Below, in pieces: positions 12,365 to 23,241 of a DNA stretch of 64,000 nucleotides. Each line of letters starts with the position of its first letter. The stretch's first letter is position 1. The position numbers were made by a program, and so were the translations under genes. The stretch is from an uncultured Fluviicola sp. (GTDB lineage: Bacteria > Bacteroidota > Bacteroidia > Flavobacteriales_D > Crocinitomicaceae): contig NZ_CABHOL010000022.1 in assembly GCF_902168135.1 (NCBI RefSeq), forward strand, positions 1 through 64,000, read 5' to 3'. The notes below the pieces were generated by a model. That model saw only the letters and a list, made by a program, of their open reading frames with translations. It was not told the origin of the DNA and made no database searches.

Positions 12365-15300
12365 ATGCCGACAACAAACTACTCTCGAAACCTCGTTTTC
12401 ATCCTGTTCTTATTTTTTATAGGAACAACTCCTTTATTTGGTCAGGAAAAATACGCAAAGGCAGGGATGATTGCTACAGCAAATAATCTGACATCTTTTC
12501 CTGCTTCAGAATTAAAGAGCCTGGATGAATGGAGAAAATACAATGATCCCAAATACTATTCCCACCCTGATTTCGGAAGACTTCCTAAAAATACTCCGTG
12601 TGAGAATTGTGTAGAAGTACTTGAAAAACGGACAGTCGATGAGCGTTATTTCATCAATCTCAATGATACGAAAGAGTTTTTCATGCAAAGGGCTTTGGGA
12701 GACCTTCATTATTCGGTAAACGGAGAATGGGTCACCATTGATCCTTCATTGCACCCGGTTTCGGCTACAAGATATGAATCAGCTTATTTACCGGATCAGC
12801 CCGCAATTGATTTTGCTGCCGGGCGAACAGAATTGAAAAATGCTAACGGTACACTTCGTTTTAATAATTGGAAATTAATTGTTGTCCAAAATGGAATGGA
12901 AGTCAATCAGTACAGTGCCAATTGGTCTGATTACACGGTTGGGGAAGATGGCGCAATGATACATCATGTTTTCCCGGGAATCGATGCGGAAATGATCGTT
13001 CAAAGAGGAGCAATTAAAACCAGCTTCATCGTTAAATCGAATGAATTCGGAGCATTTGACCATTTGGTTTTTCGCGAAGAATTAGAGAGCACATCGCCGA
13101 TTCATGCTGAATTCTCGAATGGAACACATACCCGCGGTATCGGAAGTTTGAAATTAATGGACGGAACAACAGAGGTTGCTATTATGGATGAGGCTAAATT
13201 ATTTGCAAAGGGCGGACCGAAGAGCCTTGCCCGTTCAGCAGAATATGTCATTCATTCCAATTTGGTTGATTTGATTGTTGATTACGACTGGATTAATGAT
13301 AACATTGCTTCATACGAATTGGTTGTAGATCCAACAGTGGGAGCAAGTGGTCTTTTGGGCCAGGTTTCGATCACCGGATCAAGATACAACGCATCGTGCA
13401 ACTTTACCAATTCCTGTGATTACAACCTCACATTTTCAAGTCCTGCAAATGCAACGATTTCAGATGTGAATTTCTCCTTTGTTTATTCTGCGAACGGAAC
13501 AACATGCTGGCTTCAGGATGGAGCCACAAGAATAGGTCTGGGAGGTTGTAACAGCCCGTCTGCAGCCGGTTATTATTGGTTTTGCAACGGTATTGGAGGC
13601 GGAACCTGTACGGCAACAAACCAAACAATCTTTTCGGATATTTCTGCTTGTTTGCCTGCACCAAGCTGCACTCCTCAGAGTATGACTTTTGTTTTGAAGT
13701 TTTATCGTTCTTGCTGGGGAGCATCGGGGTGTTCCAATACGTGCATTGGCGCCGCTTCGCCATTTACGGTAAATGTGATCGGTAGAACGCTGGAATATGC
13801 AAATCCGACAACTCCGATCACGCTTTCGGCAACAACCGTTTGCCAGGGAGGATCAATTACTGCTTCTACATCCGGATCCGGAGGTGTTCCGGGATATACC
13901 TACAACTGGAGTTTTAGCCCTTCAGGCACTCCAAGCGTTGGAAGTGGTGCAAGTGCCAGCATTACATTCCCTACTGCAGGAACAATTACGCTTTATTCTA
14001 TTGTAACGGATGCCTGCGGAAACCAGGTTACGAACAGCAGAACGGTAACAGTAACAGCAGGAACACCGCCTACAATTACTGCTGGCGGCCCTACAGCTTT
14101 TTGTGCAGGCGGATCTGTAGTTTTGACATCTTCATCAGCGACTGGAAATACCTGGTCAACCGGGGCAACAACACCATCCATTACGGTTACAACTGCAGGT
14201 TCTTATACCGTAACTGTTTTAAGTGGTTCTTGTTCCGCAACTTCTGCTGCAACAATAGTTACTGTGAATCCGACTCCCGCAACACCGACAATTACAGCAA
14301 ATGGCCCAACTACTTTTTGTACCGGAGGTTCGGTTACATTAACTTCTTCTTCCGCAACGGGTAATACCTGGTCTACAGGTGCGACAACTCAATCTGTAAC
14401 AGTTTCCACAAGCGGTACTTATACTTTGACAGTTTCAGCAAGCGGTTGTACTTCAGCTTCAGCTTCTTCAACAGTAACAGTGAACCCGCTTCCGGTAGTA
14501 CCGACAATTACAGCAGGTGGTCCGACAACTTTTTGTTCGGGAGGATCCGTAGTGTTGACGTCATCTGCTGCAACAGGAAATACCTGGTCAAACGGAGCAG
14601 CGACCCAATCAATTACGGTTACTTCCAGTGGTTCGTATACCGTTACATTTATGGATGCAAATGGTTGTTCTGCGACATCCGCTTCCACCGCTGTTACAGT
14701 TAATCCAACTCCGGCAATACCAACGATAACAGCCGGTGGTCCGACTTCTTTTTGTGCAGGCGGTTCTGTAGTTTTGACGTCTTCTGCTTCGACTGGAAAT
14801 ACCTGGTCGACCGGAGCAACCACACAATCCATTACAGTTACAGCAAGCGGTTCTTACACGGTGACAGTTTCCAGTGGATCATGTTCTTCGGTATCTGCTG
14901 CAACAACGGTTACAGTAAATCCACTTCCGCCGGTACCCACAATTACAGCTAGCGGTCCCACGACTTTCTGTTCAGGTAGCTCGGTAACTTTAACTTCATC
15001 TTCTGCAACCGGAAATACCTGGTCAACCGGAGCTACAACCCAGTCAATCATGGTTACAACCAGCGGTTCCTATACAGTTGCTGTTTCCAACGGCTCCTGT
15101 TCCTCTACATCTGCTGCAACAACAGTTACGGTAAATCCAACACCGACGGTTCCAACAATTGCAGGAAGCGGACCGAGTTCATTTTGTGCAGGAGGATCCA
15201 TTACTTTAACTTCTTCATCACCAACCGGAAATACCTGGTCGACAGGGGCAACAACCCCGTCAATCACAGTTTCTGCAAGTGGTTCATATACTGTCACAGT

Positions 15301-17032
15301 TTCCAGCGGATCATGTACTTCAACTTCTTCACCTTTTGTGATTACTGTTAATCCGCTTCCACCTGTTCCAGCAATCACAGCCAGCGGACCAACGACATTT
15401 TGTGCAGGGAGTTCTGTTACTTTGACTTCTTCTTCCGTAACTGGTAATACCTGGTCTACAGGAGCAACGACTCAATCCATTACGGTTTCAACAGCAGGGT
15501 CCTATTCAGTAACAGTCTCAAACGGTACTTGTTCATCGACTTCATTATCTGAGATTGTTACGGTTAATCCGCTTCCACCGGTACCAACAATCACTGCCAG
15601 TGGACCAACGACATTCTGTGCAGGTGGTTCCGTTACATTAACATCTTCAGCGGCAACAGGAAATACCTGGTGGGTCGGAGCGTACTCACAGTCGGTTACT
15701 GTCAGCACCGGAGGAACTTATACGGTTACTGTTTCTGAGTTAGGATGTACTTCAACATCTGCGCCTATTTCTGTTACCGTAAATCCTTTACCAACCGTTA
15801 CAGCATCGAATAATGGGCCTTTGTGTGTAAATCAACCATTGAATTTGACAGCAAACGGAACACCGGGTGGAACTTATTCCTGGACCGGACCGAATTCATT
15901 TGCTTCAACTGCTCAAAATCCGGGAATTGCATCGATAACCAATGCTGACTTTGGTGTTTACACCGTAACAATTACCCTTAATTCATGTACAGCTACCGCC
16001 ACCACGAATGTAGCTTCGAATACCGGAGTTTCCACAGCTATTTTGCCTGCCGGACCTTTCTGTGCGAATGATATGGCTGTCACTCTTTCTTCGGTAAGTC
16101 CGGGAGGAAACTGGTCGGGAACAGGAATTGTAAATGCATCAACCGGCTTATTTGATCCGGGTGTTTCCGGACCGGGCTCGTTTGTTATTACATATGATAT
16201 CCCGGGGGGATGTTCAGGAGCATCAAACGCAACCATTGTTGTAGATCCTGCTCCGGCAACCAATTTTACCGCAGATAATTTATCTGGCTGTGCGGATTTG
16301 CAGGTTACTTTTACCAATCAAACTCCATCGACAGCCAGTGCTCAATGGGTTTTTGGAAATGGTCAGACATCTGCATCTGTTTTAAACGCCTCCACTGCAT
16401 ATAATTCTCCGGGATGTTTTACGGTGTCATTAACAGTAACGGATTTGAACGGGTGTTCTGCAACTTCAACGAAGGCCGATTTTATATGCATCAACCCAAG
16501 TGCAGATGCATCTTTTACAGCTTCTCCTTACGAAACGACGGTTACACATCCTGAAATCCATTTTATCAATACTTCATCCAATGCTACGGGGTATAGCTGG
16601 AGTTTTGGTGATGGAGGAAATTCGGCTGCTGTTTCTCCGACTCATGAGTACGATGAGGTTGCAAGTAATTATTCCGTGAGACTGATTGCAACGAATGCAT
16701 TCGGATGTCCGGATACAGCTTATGCCATTGTACGAGTATTGGATGAGGTGATTTATTACATTCCAAATTCATTTACTCCGAATGGAGATGAGCATAACAA
16801 TACTTTCCAGCCTGTATTTACTTCCGGATTTGACCCCTATAGTTTCAGATTATTGATCTTTAATAAATGGGGAGAAACCATCTTTGAATCAAAAGATGCC
16901 AAAGTAGGGTGGGATGGTACTTACAACGGAGTAATGGTTCCGGAAGGAATGTACGTCTGGACAGTGACATTCAAAGACCCGAATACAGATAAAAAGTATA
17001 CGGAAAACGGCCACATGACACTTATAAAATAG
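12365..17032 (+). CDS. Giant secreted repeat protein with PKD domain and gliding-motility-associated (type B T9SS) C-terminal domain
   Basis: Eight ~72-aa Ig-like repeats, PKD 'YSWSFGDGGNSAAVSPTHEY', C-term 'YYIPNSFTPNGDEHNNTFQPVFTSGFDPYSFRLLIFNKWGETIFES...GWDGTYNG'. Confidence 0.93.
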   Translation: MPTTNYSRNLVFILFLFFIGTTPLFGQEKYAKAGMIATANNLTSFPASELKSLDEWRKYNDPKYYSHPDFGRLPKNTPCENCVEVLEKRTVDERYFINLNDTKEFFMQRALGDLHYSVNGEWVTIDPSLHPVSATRYESAYLPDQPAIDFAAGRTELKNANGTLRFNNWKLIVVQNGMEVNQYSANWSDYTVGEDGAMIHHVFPGIDAEMIVQRGAIKTSFIVKSNEFGAFDHLVFREELESTSPIHAEFSNGTHTRGIGSLKLMDGTTEVAIMDEAKLFAKGGPKSLARSAEYVIHSNLVDLIVDYDWINDNIASYELVVDPTVGASGLLGQVSITGSRYNASCNFTNSCDYNLTFSSPANATISDVNFSFVYSANGTTCWLQDGATRIGLGGCNSPSAAGYYWFCNGIGGGTCTATNQTIFSDISACLPAPSCTPQSMTFVLKFYRSCWGASGCSNTCIGAASPFTVNVIGRTLEYANPTTPITLSATTVCQGGSITASTSGSGGVPGYTYNWSFSPSGTPSVGSGASASITFPTAGTITLYSIVTDACGNQVTNSRTVTVTAGTPPTITAGGPTAFCAGGSVVLTSSSATGNTWSTGATTPSITVTTAGSYTVTVLSGSCSATSAATIVTVNPTPATPTITANGPTTFCTGGSVTLTSSSATGNTWSTGATTQSVTVSTSGTYTLTVSASGCTSASASSTVTVNPLPVVPTITAGGPTTFCSGGSVVLTSSAATGNTWSNGAATQSITVTSSGSYTVTFMDANGCSATSASTAVTVNPTPAIPTITAGGPTSFCAGGSVVLTSSASTGNTWSTGATTQSITVTASGSYTVTVSSGSCSSVSAATTVTVNPLPPVPTITASGPTTFCSGSSVTLTSSSATGNTWSTGATTQSIMVTTSGSYTVAVSNGSCSSTSAATTVTVNPTPTVPTIAGSGPSSFCAGGSITLTSSSPTGNTWSTGATTPSITVSASGSYTVTVSSGSCTSTSSPFVITVNPLPPVPAITASGPTTFCAGSSVTLTSSSVTGNTWSTGATTQSITVSTAGSYSVTVSNGTCSSTSLSEIVTVNPLPPVPTITASGPTTFCAGGSVTLTSSAATGNTWWVGAYSQSVTVSTGGTYTVTVSELGCTSTSAPISVTVNPLPTVTASNNGPLCVNQPLNLTANGTPGGTYSWTGPNSFASTAQNPGIASITNADFGVYTVTITLNSCTATATTNVASNTGVSTAILPAGPFCANDMAVTLSSVSPGGNWSGTGIVNASTGLFDPGVSGPGSFVITYDIPGGCSGASNATIVVDPAPATNFTADNLSGCADLQVTFTNQTPSTASAQWVFGNGQTSASVLNASTAYNSPGCFTVSLTVTDLNGCSATSTKADFICINPSADASFTASPYETTVTHPEIHFINTSSNATGYSWSFGDGGNSAAVSPTHEYDEVASNYSVRLIATNAFGCPDTAYAIVRVLDEVIYYIPNSFTPNGDEHNNTFQPVFTSGFDPYSFRLLIFNKWGETIFESKDAKVGWDGTYNGVMVPEGMYVWTVTFKDPNTDKKYTENGHMTLIK
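14072..15802 (+). repeat. Intragenic tandem array: 8 units of 216 bp (one of 219 bp)
   Basis: Unit starts (T/A)I(T/A)xxGPxxFC at 14072, 14288, 14504, 14723, 14939, 15155, 15371, 15587. Confidence 0.93.
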
Positions 17033-17050
17033 ATTAAGCGTTCAATTGTT

Positions 17051-17098
17051 CAAAAGGTTCAAAAATTAAATGCGGGTGATTTTCTTGAACCTTTTACT
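17051..17098. terminator. Inverted repeat between convergent genes
   Basis: aaaggttcaa ... ttgaacctttt. Confidence 0.5.
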
Positions 17099-17124
17099 TT
17101 TTCAGCAGTTGAACTTGGGGTAAT

Positions 17125-17835
17125 TTATAATTTCCCCAGGGCGAACATCGTAGGTTGTTTACTTAAGTCGTAAGCGTTTTCTCTCCAGTCTTTGATCGTT
17201 CTTGTTTGGACACGTTCATTAAATAAGGTCAGGTTTGATGCTACACAAAGCAGCGTGTCATCTGCCAGTATGTTCAATAGATCTTCAAATACGTGCATGG
17301 TTCTGAACGGAGTGTCCATGAATAATTGTGTTTCACCGCTTCTCTTAACACGTTGTTCCAGGTCTTTCAATTTACGGATGCGTTCCTTTTGTTCTTTCGG
17401 CAGGTACCCGTGGAATGAGAATTGTTGTCCGTTAAAGCCGCTTCCGATCAGTGTCAAAAGAATAGAGCTTGGTCCAACAGTAGGGCAGACATGGATTTCA
17501 TTCTCGTGAGCAAGGGCAACCAATACAGCTCCCGGATCTGCAATTCCTGCACAACCTGCTTCGCTGATAATCCCAACACTTTTACCTGCTTTTAGGGTTT
17601 TGATCAAATGGTAAACCTCTGTTGCAGCAGTTGCTTTATTCAATACAAAGAATTCTGATTCGTCTATCGGGAAGCTGCGGTCTATTTTACGCAGTAACCG
17701 ACGTGCAGACTTAACATCTTCAACAGCAAATACCCGAAGTTCACTGGCAATTTCAGCTACTTTTTGAGGAATAATGTCTTCTGTTGATTCTCCTCCAAGT
17801 GTATTGGGAATAAGGTATAAATTGCCTGCGCTCAT
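17125..17835 (-). CDS. RsmI-like SAM-dependent (tetrapyrrole methylase fold) methyltransferase
   Basis: 'GNLYLIPNTLGG', 'VGIISEAGCAGIADPGAVLVALAHE', 'VGPSSILLTLIGSGFNGQQFSFHGYLP'. Confidence 0.82.
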   Translation of the reverse strand: MSAGNLYLIPNTLGGESTEDIIPQKVAEIASELRVFAVEDVKSARRLLRKIDRSFPIDESEFFVLNKATAATEVYHLIKTLKAGKSVGIISEAGCAGIADPGAVLVALAHENEIHVCPTVGPSSILLTLIGSGFNGQQFSFHGYLPKEQKERIRKLKDLEQRVKRSGETQLFMDTPFRTMHVFEDLLNILADDTLLCVASNLTLFNERVQTRTIKDWRENAYDLSKQPTMFALGKL

Positions 17836-18302
17836 TAATTTTGTATTAAACGGTTGTTCTTTAAAAATGCGTTTGTTGCCTGGTCCAATAATTCAATGAC
17901 TTCTTTGAAATTCAGGTCGTTCCCATAATATGGGTCCGGAACCTCCATGTCCTGGTTTGGATATAATTCATTCAAAAAAAGTCTCACCTTCTCTTTATCC
18001 TGCTCATTTCTGGCCAGGCGTAAGATGTTTTTCTCGTTACTTTTATCCATTGCAAAGATAATGTCATATTTGTCAAAATCAGCAACGGTAAACTGACGTG
18101 CCCGTAATTCATCGATTGAAACTCCATATTCGAGTGAAAGTCTTCTCATCCGATGATCCGGCTTTTCTCCCACGTGGTAGTTTGCTGTTCCTGCAGAATC
18201 AACCTCCATGGATAAATTGTATTGTTTCACCTTGTGGCGAAGCCATCCGTCTGCCATCGGAGAACGGCATATATTTCCCAAACAAACCATTAAAATCCGC
18301 AT
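17835..18302 (-). CDS. Low-molecular-weight protein-tyrosine phosphatase
   Basis: 'ILMVCLGNICRSPMADGWLRHK' (CX5R P-loop), 'VPDPYYG'; stop overlaps the downstream gene's ATG (TAATG). Confidence 0.92.
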   Translation of the reverse strand: MRILMVCLGNICRSPMADGWLRHKVKQYNLSMEVDSAGTANYHVGEKPDHRMRRLSLEYGVSIDELRARQFTVADFDKYDIIFAMDKSNEKNILRLARNEQDKEKVRLFLNELYPNQDMEVPDPYYGNDLNFKEVIELLDQATNAFLKNNRLIQN

Positions 18303-18515
18303 AAATTCAATCTTTTTTGAGGTGTAACGCTTGTGCAGAAGCTTCAGCGAAGGCACAAAGTTACTTTTTTAACTTCATTCTGCGAAATCTTCATTGATTC
18401 ACACAATTTGTTAGTTTAAACAAACCGTTTATTCATTTAACATTTTTTGATTCCAACGAACACAACTATGTGTATCTTATAATCGTTATATTCATGTAAA
18501 TCAATAGTAAAGACC

Positions 18516-19385
18516 ATGAGACAGTTAAAGATTGTAAAGCAAGTTACAAATCGGGAGACCGCCTCTCTCGATAAATACCTTCAGGAAATTGGTCGCGTTG
18601 AATTAATTACTGCCGACGAAGAGGTAGAATTAGCTAAACGAATAAAGGCAGGGGACAAAAGAGCGTTGGAACGTTTAACAAAAGCTAATTTAAGATTCGT
18701 AGTATCTGTTTCCAAACAGTACCAAAATCAAGGATTGTCACTTCCCGATTTAATCAATGAAGGAAATTTAGGTTTGATCAAAGCAGCCGAACGTTTTGAT
18801 GAAACCAGAGGATTTAAATTCATCTCTTATGCGGTTTGGTGGATTCGTCAGTCGATTTTGCAGGCTCTTGCCGAGCAGGCTCGTATTGTGCGGCTTCCAT
18901 TAAACAAAATAGGAACAATTAATAAGATCAACAGAGCATACAGCGAATTGGAACAACTCTATGAGCGCCCGCCTTCAGCAGATGAATTGGCTGAGTACCT
19001 GGAGTGTTCTGTAGAAGATGTACGTCAGTCACTGGCAAATACCGCAAGACATTTGTCGATGGATGCCCCATTGGTAGACGGAGATGAGAGCTCGTCAAGC
19101 ATGTACGATGTGTTGCCGAATGATTCTCTTCCAAGCCCGGAAAATGAATTGACCAAAGAGTCATTGCGCAGAGAGATCGAACGTTCGCTTTCTTCCCTCT
19201 CAGGTAGAGAAGGAGATGTTGTAAGACTTTATTACGGACTAAACGGAAAACATCCGCTTACTTTGGAAGAGATCGGAGATTTATTCGATCTGACCAGAGA
19301 GCGTGTAAGACAAATAAAAGAAAAGGCAATTCGACGCCTGAAGCATACATCCCGAAGCCGGATGCTTAAATCATACCTTGGTTAA
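18516..19385 (+). CDS. rpoD: Primary RNA polymerase sigma factor (RpoD/SigA, short Bacteroidota form)
   Basis: '[44 protein letters not shown]', '[30 protein letters not shown]'. Confidence 0.95.
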   Translation: MRQLKIVKQVTNRETASLDKYLQEIGRVELITADEEVELAKRIKAGDKRALERLTKANLRFVVSVSKQYQNQGLSLPDLINEGNLGLIKAAERFDETRGFKFISYAVWWIRQSILQALAEQARIVRLPLNKIGTINKINRAYSELEQLYERPPSADELAEYLECSVEDVRQSLANTARHLSMDAPLVDGDESSSSMYDVLPNDSLPSPENELTKESLRREIERSLSSLSGREGDVVRLYYGLNGKHPLTLEEIGDLFDLTRERVRQIKEKAIRRLKHTSRSRMLKSYLG

Positions 19386-21865
19386 GCGGGATCTACGTCA
19401 GTAATTAGTCGAATAGGTTTGAAATGGGGAACGCTGAAAAATTGATCCGTCAGCTCATGTAAGCGTTCCTTTACTTTCTTTTGTGGAGCATCCTGCTCAA
19501 TTTTTAAAACAATTTCTTTCAAATAAAAGTTCTGGATCCTCGCAATAACCGGGGATTCAGGACCTAAAACGCGCTCGTGGAACTGTTCTTTCAATAGTTT
19601 TGCTAAATGCTGTGCACCTGTCTCCACCAAGTCTCTGTCCCGGTGCTTTAGGGTAAAGCGAATCAATTTATAGAACGGTGGATAATGGTAATTCCTGCGT
19701 TCAACTACTTCATTAACAGCAAATGAATCGTAATCGTGTTCCATTACTTTTTGGATTACCCAGTGATCCGGATTCCCGGTTTGGATAATTACCTTCCCAC
19801 GTTTGTTTCTACGGCCGGATCTGCCTGCAACCTGTGTCATTAATTGAAAAGCACGCTCAAATGCCCTGAAATCGGTTTTGTTGAGCATTAGATCGGCGTC
19901 CAGTATCCCAACCAGTCCTACGTGATCAAAATCCAGGCCTTTTGCCACCATTTGCGTACCGATTAACACATCGATTTCCCGGTTTTCAAAGCCTTGTATC
20001 AATTCCAGGTGACTGTTTTTATTACGGGTAGTATCCAGATCCATTCTGCCGATTCTTACATCGGGAAGGATCAATGACAGATCATCTTCAATTTTTTCGG
20101 TCCCGAATCCCAGCATTTTTAGGCGATTGCTTCCGCAGGCAGGGCAAGTCCCGATGGGATTGGTAGTGTAGCTGCAGTGATGGCACTTGAGCAGGTTGGA
20201 ATGTTTGTGGTAATTTAAGGTCGTATCGCAGTTGATGCAACTCGGGCTGAAACCACAAATTTCGCAAGTCCATATCGGAGTGTAACCTCTCCGGTTTTGA
20301 AAAAGAATAACTTGTTCCTTGTTCTTTAATGTTTCAATAATGTTTTCGAGCAGGAATTTTGAAAAATGTCCGTTTAAGCTTTTTTGCCGGCGTTCCTCTT
20401 TCATATCTGCACACAAAATTTCAGGAAGCTGAACTTGTGAAAAGCGTTCCGTAAGGAGCACATGTCCGTATTTTCCATCTCGTGTATTTTGATAGCTCTC
20501 AATGGAAGGAGTCGCAGATCCCAGCAGGGTTTTTGTTTTGAAGAAATGGGCCAATACGATTGCCATGTCTCTTGCATTGTAGCGCGGAGAAGGATCTTGT
20601 TGCTTGTAGGAAGATTCGTGTTCTTCATCCACAATTACCAAGCCCAGATCCCGGAAAGGAAGGAAGATAGAAGAACGTGCTCCAACTACCAACCGGAATT
20701 GTTTCGGATCGTTTTGAAGTACCTTATTCCAAATCTCGACACGTTCATTGGAGTTGAATTTTGAGTGATAAACTCCGATCTTCTCACCAAAATAGGCCGA
20801 TAGCCGCTGGATTAATTGGGTTGTCAGTGCAATTTCAGGAACCAGGAATAAGACTTGTTTTCCCTGGTCCAATACTTTCCGGATCAATTCGATGTAAATC
20901 TCGGTTTTCCCTGATCCGGTAATTCCCTGAAGCAGGATCGTATCTTTCTGGTGAAAACTTGTCTCTATCTCATGCAGTGCTTTGGATTGAGCGGCGCTCA
21001 AGTCCGGGAATGCGAATTTGCTTTGATCAATTGAATTTATCCGTGATATTTCAAGACGCTCTGTGCGTAGAATGCCCTGTTTTTCCAAGGTATTTATTGC
21101 CGACAGGGAACAACCTTGTTCTTCCAATGATCTCCGAAGGATAGGAGTGACTTCCCCTGCGTGAAAACCACCCAGCTGGAGTATTTTTAAAAGGACCTGT
21201 TCTTGTTTTTGGGTTGTTTTTTTTAGGGCAAGTTGTTCGAATAATTCGTTTAAAACAGCATCCGAACGGTACTCTTCCTGGAGTACAACAAATAATCCGG
21301 TTTTTGGTGTGAACTTATTGGAAACTTCTTCCAGAGTCAGGACAACGTTCTTTTCAAGAAGTATTTTGATCAGCGGTTGTATTGTTTTAATTCCGATGAT
21401 TTCGGAAATTTCCCTCAGATCGAGTGTTTCTTTGATCTGAAGTGCTTCAACAACCAGGTATTCACGATCGGATAAGTGGGAACTTTCTCCGTTAAAATCC
21501 GGATGAATGACAATTTTTGTTTCGCTTGCCAATTTGAAATTAGCCGGAAGCGCTGCGTTCATCACGTCACCAATCGGAGCCATGTAATACTCGGACATCC
21601 ATTTCCAAAATGCGTATTGTTTTTTGGTAATGATGGGTGTTTCATCCAGGATGTGCTCGATGTATTTTGCCTGGTACAGGCGAGGGGCGTCCTGGTGTAT
21701 TTTCGTGATAATTCCGGTATAGAGCTTCCCTTTTCCAAAAGGAACGATTACCCGCAGGTATTCTTGGATTTGGTCATTCATTTCGAATGGAACTCTATAA
21801 GTAAACTCCTGGCTTAAAGGAATGGGTAAGATGATATCAACGAAAAGAGTAACACGCTCGCTCAT
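19382..21865 (-). CDS. priA: Primosomal protein N' (replication restart helicase)
   Basis: '[18 protein letters not shown]', '[14 protein letters not shown]', Zn-binding cysteines '[31 protein letters not shown]...CPACGS'. Confidence 0.96.
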   Translation of the reverse strand: MSERVTLFVDIILPIPLSQEFTYRVPFEMNDQIQEYLRVIVPFGKGKLYTGIITKIHQDAPRLYQAKYIEHILDETPIITKKQYAFWKWMSEYYMAPIGDVMNAALPANFKLASETKIVIHPDFNGESSHLSDREYLVVEALQIKETLDLREISEIIGIKTIQPLIKILLEKNVVLTLEEVSNKFTPKTGLFVVLQEEYRSDAVLNELFEQLALKKTTQKQEQVLLKILQLGGFHAGEVTPILRRSLEEQGCSLSAINTLEKQGILRTERLEISRINSIDQSKFAFPDLSAAQSKALHEIETSFHQKDTILLQGITGSGKTEIYIELIRKVLDQGKQVLFLVPEIALTTQLIQRLSAYFGEKIGVYHSKFNSNERVEIWNKVLQNDPKQFRLVVGARSSIFLPFRDLGLVIVDEEHESSYKQQDPSPRYNARDMAIVLAHFFKTKTLLGSATPSIESYQNTRDGKYGHVLLTERFSQVQLPEILCADMKEERRQKSLNGHFSKFLLENIIETLKNKEQVILFQNRRGYTPIWTCEICGFSPSCINCDTTLNYHKHSNLLKCHHCSYTTNPIGTCPACGSNRLKMLGFGTEKIEDDLSLILPDVRIGRMDLDTTRNKNSHLELIQGFENREIDVLIGTQMVAKGLDFDHVGLVGILDADLMLNKTDFRAFERAFQLMTQVAGRSGRRNKRGKVIIQTGNPDHWVIQKVMEHDYDSFAVNEVVERRNYHYPPFYKLIRFTLKHRDRDLVETGAQHLAKLLKEQFHERVLGPESPVIARIQNFYLKEIVLKIEQDAPQKKVKERLHELTDQFFSVPHFKPIRLITDVDPA

Positions 21866-21971
21866 GAAACAAATTTAGTGAACTAAAAACAAATAAAGGT
21901 GTTTGTTTCAACTATAAAAAAATAGTTTTTTCCGGTAAATGGTGGATAATCTTATACCTTATCCTAAAATG

Positions 21972-22005
21972 AAAAAATCCCGTCTATCTAATGATAAACG
22001 GGACT
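21972..22005 (-). terminator. Rho-independent terminator for DUF4249 gene
   Basis: minus strand: gtcccgtttatc-attagatagacgggattttttc. Confidence 0.75.
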
Positions 22006-22028
22006 TCTTAAGTTTCAGTTTTAATAGC

Positions 22029-23162
22029 TTATTGACAAGCCCAGGATTCTCCATTATTGATGTCGGACTGGAAATCACTGCAGAACATTAAAAGTCCTGT
22101 TATTGGTCCGATGCACAATTCTCTTGTCGACAAAAGATCAAGAGCTCTGGTACTTGCTGTACTGAATTTTTCGAGTTTGTTGGTCATTCTTGAGGTGAAA
22201 ATACCAATTACCGGACCACCGTCAGGACGCGTCAAATTCGTAAATGTAGGCTTGTTTTGTGCTAATGAAGAGCTTGGTTGGTTCACCAATATGTATTTGC
22301 TTAATTCGGAAGATCCTCCTGTCATGAGTAATCGGATGGAAATCAACTTTCTTCTGGTAATGGTCGGATCGTTCGTACAATTGTTTTTGAGCAACGTATA
22401 GAACGTTTCTCCGTTAGCAGGAAAAGTAGAGGTTGAAGATGTAAGCTGATCCCCGTTGTATTCTCCCACTTTCCAGATAAATGATTTTCTAACCGGAACC
22501 CCATTGAAATACTCATCAAAAAACACCTGCATACGCGTATCCACTACTTTGGCATTTCCATTATTTGATTTTAAGGTCACCGAATTGTATTCTTTTACGT
22601 TATTAACCATTTTAACAAAGGAATAACTCCCGGCAGCAGAAGGCTGAGCGATAGACATTGCCGAAACCAGTTTGGTTTGGGCATTTACTACAATTTCTCC
22701 CCCGTTGATGGTTGCAATTAATCGGTAAGTTACATCATCTTTTAACGCCGTCATTGGATTTGGGTCATTTGTAGAAGGCTGATTGTTGATGTTGAAAGGT
22801 TCTGTCTTGAAATAATATACCTTTTGGTTCGGACTATAAAAAGCCCCCGGGACTTTATTCGTCAAAACCGTATCTCTCAATACCCAGGATCTGATTTTGG
22901 TTGATGTCCATTCTTCAATTTTAATTTCAGCCTCCTGAAAATAGTTCGAATCTTCAATCTGAGCAACTTCCAATGCATTGTTTGAACCTCCAAAAGTACG
23001 GGTAAGCTTTACATAATGTAAAGAGTCACTTTTGTCCAATAATCCGAATAGAACAGGAGTTTCCACATGTTCTCCGGCAAAATCAATATCGTCTTCACAG
23101 GAAGCGATCAATACCAAAGAGGCTAAAATAATGGAGCAAAGTGAAAATTGGAGAAATTTCAT
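22029..23162 (-). CDS. DUF4249-like lipoprotein
   Basis: Lipobox 'LVLIASC', 'ETPVLFGLLDKSDSLHYVKLTRTFGG', Cys-containing C-terminus. Confidence 0.72.
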   Translation of the reverse strand: MKFLQFSLCSIILASLVLIASCEDDIDFAGEHVETPVLFGLLDKSDSLHYVKLTRTFGGSNNALEVAQIEDSNYFQEAEIKIEEWTSTKIRSWVLRDTVLTNKVPGAFYSPNQKVYYFKTEPFNINNQPSTNDPNPMTALKDDVTYRLIATINGGEIVVNAQTKLVSAMSIAQPSAAGSYSFVKMVNNVKEYNSVTLKSNNGNAKVVDTRMQVFFDEYFNGVPVRKSFIWKVGEYNGDQLTSSTSTFPANGETFYTLLKNNCTNDPTITRRKLISIRLLMTGGSSELSKYILVNQPSSSLAQNKPTFTNLTRPDGGPVIGIFTSRMTNKLEKFSTASTRALDLLSTRELCIGPITGLLMFCSDFQSDINNGESWACQ

Positions 23163-23241
23163 ATGTATACAATTTGTCTCAAAAATACAATTTTAATTCA
23201 TAGGATGAAAGTGATTAAAATCAACAGAAGCTACTGTTAAA

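Noticed and set aside
14419-15708. Series of antisense ORFs (14419-14832, 14854-15051, 15070-15378, 15502-15708)
   Set aside because: They arise because the repeat period is a multiple of 3, so the same antisense frame stays open in each unit; their proteins are repeats of one another.
14072-15802. Regular repeats as a possible CRISPR array
   Set aside because: Units are ~216 bp, continuous and coding, with no short direct repeats or unique spacers.
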